Shown here: one piece after another, positions 34,353 to 45,752 of the stretch
How the letters are laid out: each line of letters begins with the position of its first letter
Position numbering within the stretch: the first letter of the stretch is position 1
NCBI GenBank assembly: GCA_946480055.1
Contig: CAMLID010000015.1
Location: 1 to 62,920, forward strand
Length of the DNA stretch: 62,920 bases
Direction of reading: 5' to 3'
Source: an uncultured Lysobacter sp.
GTDB taxonomy: Bacteria > Pseudomonadota > Gammaproteobacteria > Xanthomonadales > Xanthomonadaceae
Notes under the pieces: generated by a model
Told to the model about the DNA's origin: nothing
What the model saw: the letters and a program-made list of their open reading frames with translations, nothing else
Database searches by the model: none
Position numbers and translations under genes: made by a program

Positions 34353-34379
34353 AGCGGAGTGTCGACGAACGAGGTGCGT

Positions 34380-35759
34380 GTGTCCGGTCCCAGCCAGGTC
34401 AAGGATGTCCCGATTCCGCCGATGGCCAGCGGCGGTCGCACCGCGCTGATCGAATACCTGGTGTCCGGCGCGCGCGCCGACGACGACTGGAAGATCGGCA
34501 CCGAGCACGAGAAGTTCGGCTTCCGCACCGACGACCTGCGTCCGCCGACCTTCGATGGCGAACGCGGCATCGAAGCCCTGCTCAAGGGCCTGACCCAGTT
34601 CGGCTGGGAGCCGGTGGAAGAACACGGCCGCGTGATCGCCCTGACCCGCGACCAGGCCTCGGTGTCGCTGGAGCCGGCCGGTCAGCTGGAACTGTCGGGC
34701 GCGCCGCTGGCGACCCTGCACGACACCTGCTGCGAGGCCGCGCAGCACCTGCGCGAAGTGCGCGCGGTCGCCGAGCCGATGGGGCTGGGCTTCCTCGGCA
34801 TGGGCTTCCAGCCCAAATGGCGCCGCGACGAAATGCCGTGGATGCCCAAGGGCCGTTACAAGATCATGCGCGAGTACATGCCCAAGGTCGGCACCCTGGG
34901 CCTGGACATGATGACCCGCACCAGCACCGTGCAGGTCAACCTGGACGTGCGCGACGAAGCCGACATGGTGAAGAAGTTCCGCGTCTCGCTGGCCCTGCAG
35001 CCGATCGCGACCGCGCTGTTCGCCGACTCGCCGTTCACCGAGGGCAAGCCCAACGGCTTCCTGTCCTACCGCTCGCACATCTGGACCGACACCGACCGCG
35101 ACCGCACCGGCCTGCTCGACTTCGTGTTCGAGGACGGCTTCGGTTACGAGCGCTACGTCGACTACCTGCTCGACGTGCCGATGTACTTCGTCTACCGCGA
35201 CGGCACCTACATCGACGCCGCCGGCCAGTCGTTCCGAGACTACATGGACGCCAAGCTGCCGGCCTATCCGGACCAGCGACCGACCCTGAAGGATTGGGCC
35301 GACCACACCACCACCGCGTTCCCGGAAGTGCGGTTGAAGAAATACCTGGAGATGCGCGGCGCCGACTCCGGACCGTGGAACCGCATCTGCGCGCTGTCGG
35401 CCTTCTGGGTCGGCCTGTTGTACGACTCCAGCGCGCTGGATGCGGCCTGGGACCTGGTCTTGGACTTCACCCCCGAAGAGCGCCACGCCCTGCGCGACGG
35501 CGTGCCCAAGCAGGCGCTGCAACTGCCGTTCCGCGACGGCAAGGTCCTGGACCTGGCCCGGCGCGCGCTGGAGATTTCCGCGCACGGCCTGGCTCGGCGC
35601 GGCAAACTCAACAGCAACGGCGCCGACGAATCGATCTACCTGGATCCGCTGCTGGAGTTCGTCGCACGCGGCCAGACCCCGGCCGAGCGCAAGCTCGAGC
35701 TGTTCCACGGCGCCTGGGGCGGCAGCGTGGATCCGGTGTTCACCGACTTCGCGTATTGA
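34380..35759 (+). CDS. gshA: Glutamate-cysteine ligase, plant/proteobacterial type
   Basis: 459 residues from a GTG at 34380, chosen because GAGG lies seven bases before it and the length then fits the family; an upstream ATG at 34320 would add 20 unrelated residues. Landmarks: [11 protein letters not shown] (ATP/glutamate site), [23 protein letters not shown] and [13 protein letters not shown]. It joins glutamate and cysteine, the first and limiting step of glutathione synthesis; glutathione is also the cofactor of the FrmA/FrmB pathway encoded 5 kb downstream. Monocistronic, with a structured leader and convergent REP hairpins after it. Confidence 0.93.
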   Translation: MSGPSQVKDVPIPPMASGGRTALIEYLVSGARADDDWKIGTEHEKFGFRTDDLRPPTFDGERGIEALLKGLTQFGWEPVEEHGRVIALTRDQASVSLEPAGQLELSGAPLATLHDTCCEAAQHLREVRAVAEPMGLGFLGMGFQPKWRRDEMPWMPKGRYKIMREYMPKVGTLGLDMMTRTSTVQVNLDVRDEADMVKKFRVSLALQPIATALFADSPFTEGKPNGFLSYRSHIWTDTDRDRTGLLDFVFEDGFGYERYVDYLLDVPMYFVYRDGTYIDAAGQSFRDYMDAKLPAYPDQRPTLKDWADHTTTAFPEVRLKKYLEMRGADSGPWNRICALSAFWVGLLYDSSALDAAWDLVLDFTPEERHALRDGVPKQALQLPFRDGKVLDLARRALEISAHGLARRGKLNSNGADESIYLDPLLEFVARGQTPAERKLELFHGAWGGSVDPVFTDFAY

Positions 35760-35768
35760 GGCGGCGCC

Positions 35769-35826
35769 CGATGCGGTGCGCCTTCGGCTTACCGCATCCT
35801 GCGTAGGGTGCGGTGATAACCGCACC
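35769..35826. repeat. REP pair of a second family (GTAG + GGTGCGGT stem)
   Basis: GATGCGGT...ACCGCATC (35770-35798) is followed by GTAG (35803-35806) and the perfect hairpin GGTGCGGT-GATA-ACCGCACC (35807-35826). Placed between the convergent ligase and TPR genes. The same hairpin recurs inverted at 58798-58821. Confidence 0.75.
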
Positions 35827-35911
35827 GTCGCTATCCGTCATCGCTTGACGCGCAGCGCATACCGCGGACGCGTCGGATGTGCCGCCCTGATTCCGGCAGC
35901 GCTGCGGTGCT

Positions 35912-36682
35912 TCAGCCCGTCGTCGCGTTCGCAGTCGCCAACTGCTTGGACAGCTGCCTGAGCTGGTTCAGCGCCGGCTTGTTCATGCGCCGCGCATAAG
36001 GCGGCAAGCGCTTCGCTTTCGCCAGCGCGCCCTCGCACAGCTGGCGCGCGCGTTCTGTGTCGCCCCAGTCGACCAGGGTCTGCGCGTAATGCGCATGCGC
36101 GTCGAAACCGCTGCTGTAGCCGACCAGGGTGTCGAACTCCTCGCGCGCCTTGGCGCGGTCGCCCTCGGCCGCGACCGCGCGGGCGTAGGTGAGATGGCCC
36201 TCGTTGGAGCGGTAGTCGGGCCGGCGTCGGATCAGCTCGTCGAGCAGTTCGCGCGCGCGCCGCGCGTGGCCGCATTCCAGCAGCGCCTGCGCCAGCCGCA
36301 CCTGGATGTCGGGGTCGTCGGCGTGGATGCCCTGCAGCGCCGATTCGTAGTGGGTGGCCGCTTCCGAAGCGCGGTCGCTGGCGAGCAGCGCATCGGCCAG
36401 GCGCAGGCGGCGATCGGTGGTGGCTGCGTCCTCGAACGCCTCTTGGGCCTCGCGCAGTTCGCGGCTGGGATCGAGCGCGCGCTTGACCCCGCCGACCAGG
36501 GCGCGGCCGTGGCGACTGTGGCGCATCTCGGGCAGCCAGATGGTCAGACCGTAGATCACACTGCCCAGCAGCGGGAACATGAAAAGGATGCCGAGCCAGT
36601 AGCGCTCCTGCCCGCTGCGCACGGCGTGTACGGCGAAGAACAGCGCCACCAGCACGTGGACGCCCAAACCCAGGAACGGCAT
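35912..36682 (-). CDS. TPR-containing inner-membrane protein of unknown function
   Basis: 256 residues from the ATG at 36682, which has GGGGAG upstream. Two N-terminal membrane helices (about 5-24 and 28-50) carry a PLDc_N-like pattern (YWLGILFMFPLLGSVIYGLTIWL). A cytoplasmic domain with about four tetratricopeptide-like repeats (85-220: LRLADALLASDRASEAATHYESAL, VRLAQALLECGHARRARELL and so on) follows. Conserved xanthomonad protein in my recollection, but no function can be given. Divergent from ppc. Confidence 0.85.
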   Translation of the reverse strand: MPFLGLGVHVLVALFFAVHAVRSGQERYWLGILFMFPLLGSVIYGLTIWLPEMRHSRHGRALVGGVKRALDPSRELREAQEAFEDAATTDRRLRLADALLASDRASEAATHYESALQGIHADDPDIQVRLAQALLECGHARRARELLDELIRRRPDYRSNEGHLTYARAVAAEGDRAKAREEFDTLVGYSSGFDAHAHYAQTLVDWGDTERARQLCEGALAKAKRLPPYARRMNKPALNQLRQLSKQLATANATTG

Positions 36683-36806
36683 ACGGTCTCCCCTGTTTCG
36701 ACCGGGGCACAGTGTCGGGGTTCCGCCGCCTTCTGACCAGACGCGGGAGGGGGCGAAACGCATAGCGCAGGTCGTTACCGATGTAACCAAATTCGCGACC
36801 GACAAA

Positions 36807-36835
36807 TTGCTGCAACGCACAAGTTGCTGTTATAG
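36807..36835 (+). promoter_or_regulatory. Promoter of the PEP carboxylase gene
   Basis: TTGCTG, a 17-bp spacer and TTATAG (36830-36835). The expected start site falls about six to eight bases later, only a few bases from the ATG at 36845, and there is no ribosome-binding site, so the transcript is probably leaderless. Confidence 0.65.
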
Positions 36836-36844
36836 CCTAGCCAT

Positions 36845-39592
36845 ATGAATGTCATGACCGACACCAGCGACGAACCCTTGCGCGCGATCGATTTCGCGCC
36901 CACCGACGCCCTGCTGCGCGAGGACGTCAAAATCCTGGGCGCGCTGGTCGGCGAGATCCTGGCCGAACAACGCGGCGCCGGCTTCCTCGATGCGGTCGAG
37001 CGCCTACGCCGCGCCGCGATCCGGCGCCGCGAATCCGACCGCCCGCTCGCCGCGCTCGCCGATGCCCTGGCCGACATTGACCTGGAGCAGGCCTCCGACC
37101 TGGTGCGCGCCTTCGCGACCTATTTCCAGGCGGTCAACCTGGCCGAGCGCGTGCACCGCATTCGCCGCCGCCGCGACTACGAGCGCAGCGGCGCGGCCGC
37201 GCAACCGGGCGGCCTGCGCGACGTGCTGTCGGCGCTGGCCCGCGAAGGCGTCGGTGCCGACGAACTCGCGCAGCTGCTGCCGCGGCTGCGCATCGAACCG
37301 GTGTTCACCGCTCATCCCACCGAGGCCGTGCGCCGCGCCCTGCTGGAGAAGGAACGCCAGATCGTGGGCTGTCTGGTCGCCGACATCGACCGCAGCCGCA
37401 CCCCGCCGGAGCGCCGCGCCGACCGCGAACGCATTCGCCTGGCCCTGACCGCGAGCTGGCAGACCGCCGAGGCGCCAGCCGCCAAGCCCAGCGTCGCCGA
37501 CGAGTTCGAGCACGTCGGCTTCTATCTGTCCGACGTGCTCTACCGCGTGTTGCCGGTCTTTTACGAGATGTTCGAGGAAGCCCTGCGCGAGGCCTACGGC
37601 GACACACAGTCGCTGCCGGACGTGCTCGGCTTCGGCACCTGGGTCGGCGGCGACATGGACGGCAATCCCAACGTCGGCGCCGACACCATCGCGGCGACCC
37701 TGGTCGGCCAGCGCGCGCTGGTGCTGCGCGCCTATCGCCGCGACCTGGACGCGCTGGGCGAACTGCTGAGCCAGTCGGTGACGCGCGTGCACGTCGACGA
37801 AGCGGTGCTGGCGCGGGTCGAAGACTACAGCTACCTGTTGCCCAAGGCCGCCGCCGCGCTCAAGCCGCGCCACGCCGACATGCCGTATCGCAACCTGCTC
37901 AGCCTGATGTCGGCGCGCCTGCAGGCGACCGCCGACGAGAGCGTGCACGGCTATCCCGACGTGGCCGCGTTCCTGGCCGACATCGTCGCCATCGAGGACA
38001 GCCTCAACGCCAACCAGGGCGGACATGCCGGCGGTTTCGCGGTGCGTCGTCTGCGCCGTCGCGCCGAGTGCTTCGGTTTCCACCTCGCCAGCCTGGACCT
38101 GCGCCAGGACTCGGCCACCCACGACGCCGCTCTGTCCGCCGTGCTCGGCGATCCGGACTGGGAGCGCCGCGCGCCGGCCGAGCGCGCGCAACGCCTGCAT
38201 GCCTTGCTCGACGGCAGCGCGCCGCCGCGCAGCGACGGCAACGGCGCCGCGCGCGCCAGCCTGGACGTGTTCCGCGCGGTCGCGCGGCTGCGCCCACGCT
38301 ACGGCGAACATGCCTTCGGCCCCTACATCGTCAGCATGAGCCGCAGCGCCGCCGACGCCCTGGCCGTGCTCGCGCTGGCGCGCACCGCCGGCTGCATCGA
38401 CGCCGCCGGCCGGGTGCCGCTGGACGTAGCGCCGCTGTTCGAGACCGTCGACGACCTCGATGCCGCCGCCGACACCTTGCGCGCGCTGTTCGCCGACCCG
38501 GTCTACCGCGCCCACCTCGACGCGCGCGGCGGCCGCCAGGTGGTGATGCTGGGTTATTCCGACAGCGCCAAGGACGGCGGCATGCTGGCCTCCCGTTGGG
38601 CGCTGCAGCAGACCCAGGTCGCGCTGACCGCGCTGGCCCAGGACAGCGGCGTGCGCATCGCGTTCTTCCATGGCCGCGGCGGTTCGATCAGCCGCGGCGG
38701 CGGCAAGACCGAGCGCGCGGTGATCGCCGCGCCGCGCGGTTCGGTCGACGGTTTCCTGCGCCTGACCGAACAGGGCGAGGTGATCCACCGCAAGTACGGC
38801 ATCCGCGCGATCGCCCTGCGCAACCTGGAGCAGACCACCGGCGCGGTGCTGCGCGCGACTCTGCGTCCGCGCCCGCCCGAGCCGCGCGAAGCGAGCTGGC
38901 GCGCGATCGCGTCCGAACTGGCTCGCGACGCGCGTGCGCACTACCGCGCGCTGGTGCACGAAGACGCGCTGTTCCCCGCCTACTTCCGCGCCGCGACCCC
39001 GATTGACGTGATCGAACGCCTGCGGATAGGCTCCCGGCCGGCCAAGCGCGCCGGTGCCGGCGATATCGGTTCGCTGCGCGCAATCCCCTGGGTGTTCGCC
39101 TGGTCGCAGAACCGTGCCGGCCTGACCGCCTGGTACGGCGTCGGCACCGCGTTGGAGCAAGCGCTCGCGCGCCACGGCCGCGAGACCCTGGCCGAGATGG
39201 CGCGCGACTGGCCGTTCTTCACCACCCTGATCGACGACTTGGAAATGGTCCTGGCCAAATCCGATCCGGCGATCTTCGAGCGTTACTCGCTGCTCGCCGC
39301 GGCCCTGCCCGAAGGCGACCTGCACGCGCGCTTCCATCCCGGCATCGCCGCCGAATTCGAGCGCACCCGCACGGCGGTGCTGGCGATCAAGGGCAGCCGC
39401 GAGCTGCTGACCGGCGATCACCGTCTGCGCCAATCGATCCGCCTGCGCAATCCTTATGTCGATCCGATCAGCCTGCTCCAGGTCGATCTGCTCGCACGCT
39501 GGCGTGCGGCCGGACGGCCCGACGATGCCTTGCAGCAGGCGCTGGTGGCGACGGTCAACGGCATCGCCGCGGGCGTGCAGAACACTGGCTGA
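36845..39592 (+). CDS. ppc: Phosphoenolpyruvate carboxylase
   Basis: 915 residues, normal length, ending NGIAAGVQNTG like all bacterial PEPCs. Catalytic His157 in TAHPTEAVRR, GGDMDGNPNV, the Lys of YSDSAKDGG (about 577) and the Gly-rich loop FHGRGGSISRGGGKT (about 607-621). Cytoplasmic; carboxylates PEP to oxaloacetate to refill the TCA cycle. ATG at 36845 appears leaderless; a second ATG at 36854 is the alternative. Monocistronic. Confidence 0.97.
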   Translation: MNVMTDTSDEPLRAIDFAPTDALLREDVKILGALVGEILAEQRGAGFLDAVERLRRAAIRRRESDRPLAALADALADIDLEQASDLVRAFATYFQAVNLAERVHRIRRRRDYERSGAAAQPGGLRDVLSALAREGVGADELAQLLPRLRIEPVFTAHPTEAVRRALLEKERQIVGCLVADIDRSRTPPERRADRERIRLALTASWQTAEAPAAKPSVADEFEHVGFYLSDVLYRVLPVFYEMFEEALREAYGDTQSLPDVLGFGTWVGGDMDGNPNVGADTIAATLVGQRALVLRAYRRDLDALGELLSQSVTRVHVDEAVLARVEDYSYLLPKAAAALKPRHADMPYRNLLSLMSARLQATADESVHGYPDVAAFLADIVAIEDSLNANQGGHAGGFAVRRLRRRAECFGFHLASLDLRQDSATHDAALSAVLGDPDWERRAPAERAQRLHALLDGSAPPRSDGNGAARASLDVFRAVARLRPRYGEHAFGPYIVSMSRSAADALAVLALARTAGCIDAAGRVPLDVAPLFETVDDLDAAADTLRALFADPVYRAHLDARGGRQVVMLGYSDSAKDGGMLASRWALQQTQVALTALAQDSGVRIAFFHGRGGSISRGGGKTERAVIAAPRGSVDGFLRLTEQGEVIHRKYGIRAIALRNLEQTTGAVLRATLRPRPPEPREASWRAIASELARDARAHYRALVHEDALFPAYFRAATPIDVIERLRIGSRPAKRAGAGDIGSLRAIPWVFAWSQNRAGLTAWYGVGTALEQALARHGRETLAEMARDWPFFTTLIDDLEMVLAKSDPAIFERYSLLAAALPEGDLHARFHPGIAAEFERTRTAVLAIKGSRELLTGDHRLRQSIRLRNPYVDPISLLQVDLLARWRAAGRPDDALQQALVATVNGIAAGVQNTG

Positions 39593-39796
39593 TTCGCGGC
39601 CGGTTCGCGCTTACGCACGCCGACGGCGCGCTTCGAACGGGCGCGTCGTTCTTGCCAGGGCACACGCGAATCGTCGCGCTTTTGTGTGAACATCCGGGCC
39701 GGGCCGCCACCGGCCGTCACGGATGCAAGGCATGCAAGAAGGACACCAGGCTTCGGCAGCTGCCGCGCAGCGCTCGCTCGACCGGGTGCTGCGCGC

Positions 39797-40204
39797 ATGA
39801 CGCCGGCTGCCGCCGCCGCCACCTCGCCAGCCGTGGTGTTCCTGTTCTCCTGGTGGCTGTTGCTGTGCGTGATCGTGCTGGCGTTCTCCGCGATCCGGCG
39901 CAAGGCGTTCCTGTTCGCTTTGCGCGTCATCGCCTGCGCCACCATCGGCGGCCTGCTGCTCAATGGCCTGGTCCTGCTCTTCCCCAGCATGAGCTTGGAC
40001 GAGACTTTCGCGGTGACCCATGCCGGCTCGGACGAGCGACTGTTCGTCTGGCTCGGCTGGGTGGTGGTCACGTTCCTGGGACCGCATCTGCTGCCGCTGA
40101 TCGGTTGGGCGATCGGCATGGTGGTCGGCCTGATCTGGGCCTTCATGAAGGTGCGGGCACGGACCGTGGACGTGCCGATCAACCAGCCCTGGCCGCCGCA
40201 GTAA
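39797..40204 (+). CDS. Hypothetical inner-membrane protein
   Basis: 135 residues from the ATG at 39797 with three to four hydrophobic segments (about 11-31, 38-58, 80-95, 97-115). No motif is recognised. The ending [11 protein letters not shown] is hydrophilic. It lies 204 bp after ppc and 190 bp before frmR with no link to either. The intervening gap 39593-39796 holds nothing I can identify. Codon use is like that of its neighbours, supporting a real gene. Confidence 0.65.
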   Translation: MTPAAAAATSPAVVFLFSWWLLLCVIVLAFSAIRRKAFLFALRVIACATIGGLLLNGLVLLFPSMSLDETFAVTHAGSDERLFVWLGWVVVTFLGPHLLPLIGWAIGMVVGLIWAFMKVRARTVDVPINQPWPPQ

Positions 40205-40349
40205 CGATCGTTGCGCGCCGATCGCTTACGGCCGGGCAGGCCATCGCCGAGGTCCTCGCATCCTGTCGCCACCCGCATCCGCGCGTAGCCGCGCCCCTCC
40301 GAATCGACGATTGAAGCCAGCCGGTCAGGCTTCGTCGCGCGGCCGATCT

Positions 40350-40368
40350 GATACTATCCCCCAGTATC
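40350..40368 (+). promoter_or_regulatory. FrmR operator in front of frmRAB
   Basis: The inverted repeat GATACT-ATCCCCC-AGTATC has an AT-rich palindrome around a C-run, the form of operators used by FrmR/CsoR/RcnR-family repressors. It ends 26 bp before frmR and overlaps a TACTAT -10-like box. Confidence 0.85.
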
Positions 40369-40394
40369 AGGCGCCCGTAGTCCGAGGCCACCCC

Positions 40395-41886
<1,492 letters not shown>

Positions 41887-41887
41887 C

Positions 41888-42718
41888 ATGCAGCGCATCG
41901 AATCCCACGCCTGTTTCGGCGGCCGCCAGGAAGTCTGGCAACACGAGTCCAGCGTGCTCGATTGCACGATGCGCTACGCCGTCTACCTGCCGCCGCAGGC
42001 GCAGAGCGAAGCCTGCCCGGTGCTGTACTGGCTGTCCGGCCTGACCTGCAGCGAGCAGAACTTCATCACCAAGGCCGGCGCGCAGCGTTACGCCGCCGAG
42101 CACGGCCTGATCCTGGTTGCGCCCGACACCAGCCCGCGCGGCGCCAGCGTGGCCGACGCCGAGGGCTACGACCTCGGCCAGGGCGCCGGCTTCTATCTCA
42201 ACGCGACTCGCGAGCCCTGGGCGGCGCACTACCGCATGTACGACTACGTGGTCGACGAGCTGCCGGCGCTGGTCGATGCGCACTTCCCGACCAGCGGCGC
42301 GCGCGGCATCAGCGGGCATTCGATGGGCGGACACGGCGCGCTCACCATCGCCCTGAAGAACCCGGGCCGCTACCGCAGCGTGTCGGCGTTCTCGCCGATC
42401 GTGGCGCCGTCGCAAGTGCCCTGGGGCGAGAAAGCCTTTGCCGCCTACCTGGGAGACGACCGCGATGCCTGGCGCGAGTGGGACGCGAGCGCGCTGGTCG
42501 CGCAGGCGCGCGAGCGGCTGCCGCTGCTGATCGATCAGGGCGAGGCCGACGAGTTTCTGGCCACCCAGCTCAAGCCGGAACTGCTGCGCGACGCCTGCGC
42601 CGCGGCGGGTCATCCGCTGCAACTGCGGATGCGGCCGGGCTACGACCATAGCTACTACTTCATCGCCAGTTTCATCGGCGAGCACATCGCGCATCACGCG
42701 GCTGCGCTGCGCGATTAA
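41888..42718 (+). CDS. frmB: S-formylglutathione hydrolase
   Basis: 276 residues, alpha/beta hydrolase of the esterase D type. Catalytic triad Ser145 (GHSMGGHG), Asp221 (QGEADEFL) and His254 (YDHSYYF), with the family opening [15 protein letters not shown]. It releases formate and regenerates glutathione, completing the pathway started by FrmA. Overlap-close to frmA (stop and start share TGACATG), so translationally coupled. Confidence 0.96.
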   Translation: MQRIESHACFGGRQEVWQHESSVLDCTMRYAVYLPPQAQSEACPVLYWLSGLTCSEQNFITKAGAQRYAAEHGLILVAPDTSPRGASVADAEGYDLGQGAGFYLNATREPWAAHYRMYDYVVDELPALVDAHFPTSGARGISGHSMGGHGALTIALKNPGRYRSVSAFSPIVAPSQVPWGEKAFAAYLGDDRDAWREWDASALVAQARERLPLLIDQGEADEFLATQLKPELLRDACAAAGHPLQLRMRPGYDHSYYFIASFIGEHIAHHAAALRD

Positions 42719-42870
42719 CTGAGCAACATCGGCTTCGTCGCGCCTCGGATTCGAGCCTGTTGTGGGTGCGTGAGTCGCGATCGTTGGCGCTTCGCGGACT
42801 TCTGATGGAAGCGTGCATGTCCGACCTCGATGAGGCCGGACGAGGATTGCGCGTCGCCGATCCGTTGGCG

Positions 42871-42895
42871 CGATCGCGGCTTACGCCGCTCCCGC
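42871..42895 (-). repeat. Single REP palindrome, reverse orientation
   Basis: CGATCGCGGCTTACGCCGCT, with a CCCGC tail, is one arm of the GCGGC/GCCGC REP family. It lies in the 248-bp gap after frmB, which shows nothing else recognisable. Confidence 0.7.
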
Positions 42896-42966
42896 AGGAA
42901 GCGGTGGATGCGGCGGCTGCACGGCTCCGAAGCCGCGCAGTTTCCCGATCGGAAGAGGAGCTTGGG

Positions 42967-43314
42967 CTACGCGGCGGTGACGTCGCGCAGCTCCCAACCG
43001 GTGCCGGCCAGCAGCCGCATGCGGTGCTTGAGCACCGTGCCGGGAATGGTCGAGGTCAGCACCAGATCGATGTGCAGATCGTCCTGCTGGCCGTCGACGG
43101 TGGCGCCGGGGTCGGTGGCGCCGAGGCTGGCGTCGACCTCGTCGGGGTTGGGCTGCTGGGCGCGCCAACGTTCGAACAGATGGTTGCTTCGCAGCGCGTC
43201 CTGCAACTGCTCGGCGAAGCCCTCGGCGCTGACCGCGGAGAACGACAGCGAGGGATCGCTGCCGCGCGCGCGTTTGGCATCGGGAAGGCTGAGGTAGTAA
43301 CGGGTGGCCATCAT
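42967..43314 (-). CDS. Hypothetical protein
   Basis: 115 residues from the first of two adjacent ATGs (MMATRYYLSLPDAKRARG). No signal peptide, helix span or known motif. Acidic middle (NPDEVDASLGATDPG) and the closing RMRLLAGTGWELRDVTAA suggest a small alpha/beta domain. Codon use matches true genes of the region. It stands alone between REP repeats and the XRE-type regulator, and neighbours give no clue to its function. Confidence 0.7.
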   Translation of the reverse strand: MMATRYYLSLPDAKRARGSDPSLSFSAVSAEGFAEQLQDALRSNHLFERWRAQQPNPDEVDASLGATDPGATVDGQQDDLHIDLVLTSTIPGTVLKHRMRLLAGTGWELRDVTAA

Positions 43315-43407
43315 GGCGTCTCGTGCGGGAACTGCCTCTAGCCTAGGACGGCGCACATGCGTGGTTTGTGAACGCCATGCGTCGAATCCGAGGCGATGCG
43401 ACGCCGG

Positions 43408-44205
43408 TCAGCCTACGGTGGGCTTGCGCCCGCCCTTGCGCCCGCGCGCGGCCGGGCTGGCGTCGGCGGCGTACTCGTTGCGCAGGCTGTCGATCAGCGA
43501 ATACACCCAGGGCCGCATCGCCACCAGGATGCCCACGCTGCGGCGTTTCGACGGCGGCAGGCTGATGTCCAGCTCGGCCGCCTCCTTGAACTCGATCTGC
43601 AGGCGTTCGAGCTTGCGTCGCAGCACCGCCAGGGACGCCGCGCCCAGCTCGCGGATTTCCAGCGCCAGCAGGGTGTCCGGCGCGCGGAACTCGTCGAGCA
43701 GGAACTCGCGGCTGGCCGCGCCCAGGTAGCGGGCGCGCACCGGGCCGTCGTCGCGCCAGGAGAAATCGCGCGGCACGCGCAGGCGCACCTTGTCGCCGGG
43801 CAGCAGTTCGACCAGCCCGAGCCGATCCAGGCGCGCCAGCAAGCGCATCAGTTCCGGCACGCCCAGATCGTAGCCCTCGCGGATCGCATCGGCGCGCCAG
43901 CCTTGGCACAGCAGGTGAAACACCGTCATCAGGCGCGGCGATTGCGCCAGTTCGGATTCTTGGCGCTCGCTGAGATGGCGAGGCGCATCGCGCGCGCCGC
44001 GCGCCAGACGCGCCAGCTCGAAGAAGTCCAGGTCCAGCAGGGCGCAGATCCGCTCCAGCCGCTCCAGGTCGATGCGGCCGCTGGACAGCAGACGCTTGAC
44101 CGTGGGTTCGGACACGCCCAGTTCGCGGGCGAGGTCGGCGTAACGCCAGCCGCGCTCCTTGAGCACGGCTTTCAGCGCAGCGAGGACACGTTCTCGTTCG
44201 GCCAT
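43408..44205 (-). CDS. XRE-family transcriptional regulator
   Basis: 265 residues from the ATG at 44205; an earlier in-frame ATG at 44262 would add 19 residues and would overlap the divergent promoter. HTH of Cro/C1 type at about residues 17-40 (YADLARELGVSEPTVKRLLSSG). The remaining 200 residues look helical and winged-helix-like (LMRLLARLDRLGLVELLPGDKVRL), with a Lys/Arg-rich tail. Divergent by 119 bp from the FAD oxidoreductase/methyltransferase pair, which it probably controls. Confidence 0.85.
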   Translation of the reverse strand: MAERERVLAALKAVLKERGWRYADLARELGVSEPTVKRLLSSGRIDLERLERICALLDLDFFELARLARGARDAPRHLSERQESELAQSPRLMTVFHLLCQGWRADAIREGYDLGVPELMRLLARLDRLGLVELLPGDKVRLRVPRDFSWRDDGPVRARYLGAASREFLLDEFRAPDTLLALEIRELGAASLAVLRRKLERLQIEFKEAAELDISLPPSKRRSVGILVAMRPWVYSLIDSLRNEYAADASPAARGRKGGRKPTVG

Positions 44206-44237
44206 GGGCAGGAGGTGGCGGCGGTCGGGACAGCGAG

Positions 44238-44262
44238 GATCATAATCCGATACTGAGATCAT
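44238..44262. promoter_or_regulatory. Candidate regulatory repeat in the XRE/oxidoreductase divergent region
   Basis: Two GATCAT hexamers start 19 bp apart (44238 and 44257) in an AT-rich stretch, unusual for this GC-rich genome, between the regulator and the FAD oxidoreductase gene. Candidate binding site of the XRE protein; inferred from position only. Confidence 0.35.
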
Positions 44263-44324
44263 TGTAGTTGCGCCTGTCGATACCCGCCGGCAAGGTCCGA
44301 TCGGCCTTCCCACCGGTCCGATCC

Positions 44325-45752
44325 ATGAGAATCACGAGTGCGCCCGCCGCCGCCCCGCGGATCCAGCTCAACGATGTCCATTCCGGTCTCAACGCCACCT
44401 CCGTCGCTGGCCTGCTCAGCCCACGAACGCTGGATGAAGCCTGTCGGGCGGTGCGCGACTGCGCGCGTCACGGACGTTCGACCATCGCGGTCGGCGCGCG
44501 CCATGCCATGGGCGGCCAGCAGTTCTTGTCCGATGGCTGGCTGTTGGACACGGGCGGCTTGGACCGGATCGTCGATTTCGATCCCGAGCGCGGTCTGCTG
44601 ACGGTGCAGGCCGGCGTGCGCTGGCCGGCGGTACTGGACTGGCTGGCGCGTCATCCGGCCAATCTGAAGGCGTGGACCATCCGCCAGAAGCAGACCGGCG
44701 CCGACGACTTCAGCATCGGCGGCGCGTTCGCGTCCAACATCCATGGCCGTGGCCTCGCGTTCGCCCCCTTCGTCGAAGACGTGGAGTCGATCGTACTGAT
44801 CGATCATCGCGGCGAGCCGATCGTCGCCGACCGTGATCGCAATGCGAACTGGTTCGCGCTGGCCGCCGGCGGCTACGGTCTGTTCGGTCTGGTCGCGCAA
44901 CTCACCCTGCGCCTGGTGCCGCGCACGCGATTGCGCCGCGAAGTCGAGCTGCTGCGTGTGGGGGCGCTGATGACGCGGCTGGAGACCGCGATCGCGCAGG
45001 GGTGCAGCTACGGCGACTTCCAGTTCGCGATCGACCCGCGCAGCGACGACTTCCTCGATCTGGGCATCGTGTCCTGTTACCGCCCCGTTCCCGAAGACAA
45101 GGCGAGCACCGAGTCGGCGACCCGTCACTTGCGCGCCCAGGACTTCGCGCACCTGTTGCACCTGGCGCATACCGATCCCAGCCGCGCCTTCCGCGAGTAC
45201 GCGGACTTCTATCTGGCCAGCCACGGCCAGCACTATCTGTCCGATACCCAACAGTCGGGCGTGTACCTGGACGGCTATCACCGACCGATCGACGCGGCGC
45301 TGGGCCACTGCGGTTCGGAAATGATCACCGAACTGTACGTGCCGCGATCGCGACTGGCGACGTTCATGGGTGCCGCCGCCGACAGTCTGCGCCGCCATCG
45401 CGCGCAGCCGATCTACGGTACCGTGCGGCTGGTGACGCGCGATCCGACTAGTGTGCTGGCCTGGGCACGCGAGGACTGGGCCTGCATCGTGTTCAACCTG
45501 CACCTGCGTCACGACGCGGACGGGCGCCAGGCGGCGGCCACGGCGTTCCGCGCCCTGATCGACGACGCGCTGCGCTACGGCGGTTGCTACTACCTCACCT
45601 ATCACCGCCATGCCACGCGCGCGCAGGTCGAGGCGGCCTATCCGCAGTTCCGCGAATTCCTGCGTCGCAAGCGCGAACTCGATCCGGACCGGCGTTGGGA
45701 CAGCGACTGGTACCGCCACCACGAAGCCTTGTTCGCGAGCGGCGAACGATGA
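44325..45752 (+). CDS. FAD-binding oxidoreductase (VAO/PCMH, GlcD-like)
   Basis: 475 residues from the ATG at 44325. N-terminal FAD-binding PCMH domain (about 30-190) with VGARHAMGGQQF and DDFSIGGAFASNIHGRG; C-terminal substrate domain ending RRKRELDPDRRWDSDWYRHH, like sugar-lactone or glycolate oxidases. The His in ARHAMG could be the covalent FAD site. Substrate unknown. Its stop overlaps the methyltransferase start by four bases, so both act together. The combination with a methyltransferase recalls reductase/methyltransferase pairs in lipid or natural-product tailoring. Confidence 0.87.
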   Translation: MRITSAPAAAPRIQLNDVHSGLNATSVAGLLSPRTLDEACRAVRDCARHGRSTIAVGARHAMGGQQFLSDGWLLDTGGLDRIVDFDPERGLLTVQAGVRWPAVLDWLARHPANLKAWTIRQKQTGADDFSIGGAFASNIHGRGLAFAPFVEDVESIVLIDHRGEPIVADRDRNANWFALAAGGYGLFGLVAQLTLRLVPRTRLRREVELLRVGALMTRLETAIAQGCSYGDFQFAIDPRSDDFLDLGIVSCYRPVPEDKASTESATRHLRAQDFAHLLHLAHTDPSRAFREYADFYLASHGQHYLSDTQQSGVYLDGYHRPIDAALGHCGSEMITELYVPRSRLATFMGAAADSLRRHRAQPIYGTVRLVTRDPTSVLAWAREDWACIVFNLHLRHDADGRQAAATAFRALIDDALRYGGCYYLTYHRHATRAQVEAAYPQFREFLRRKRELDPDRRWDSDWYRHHEALFASGER

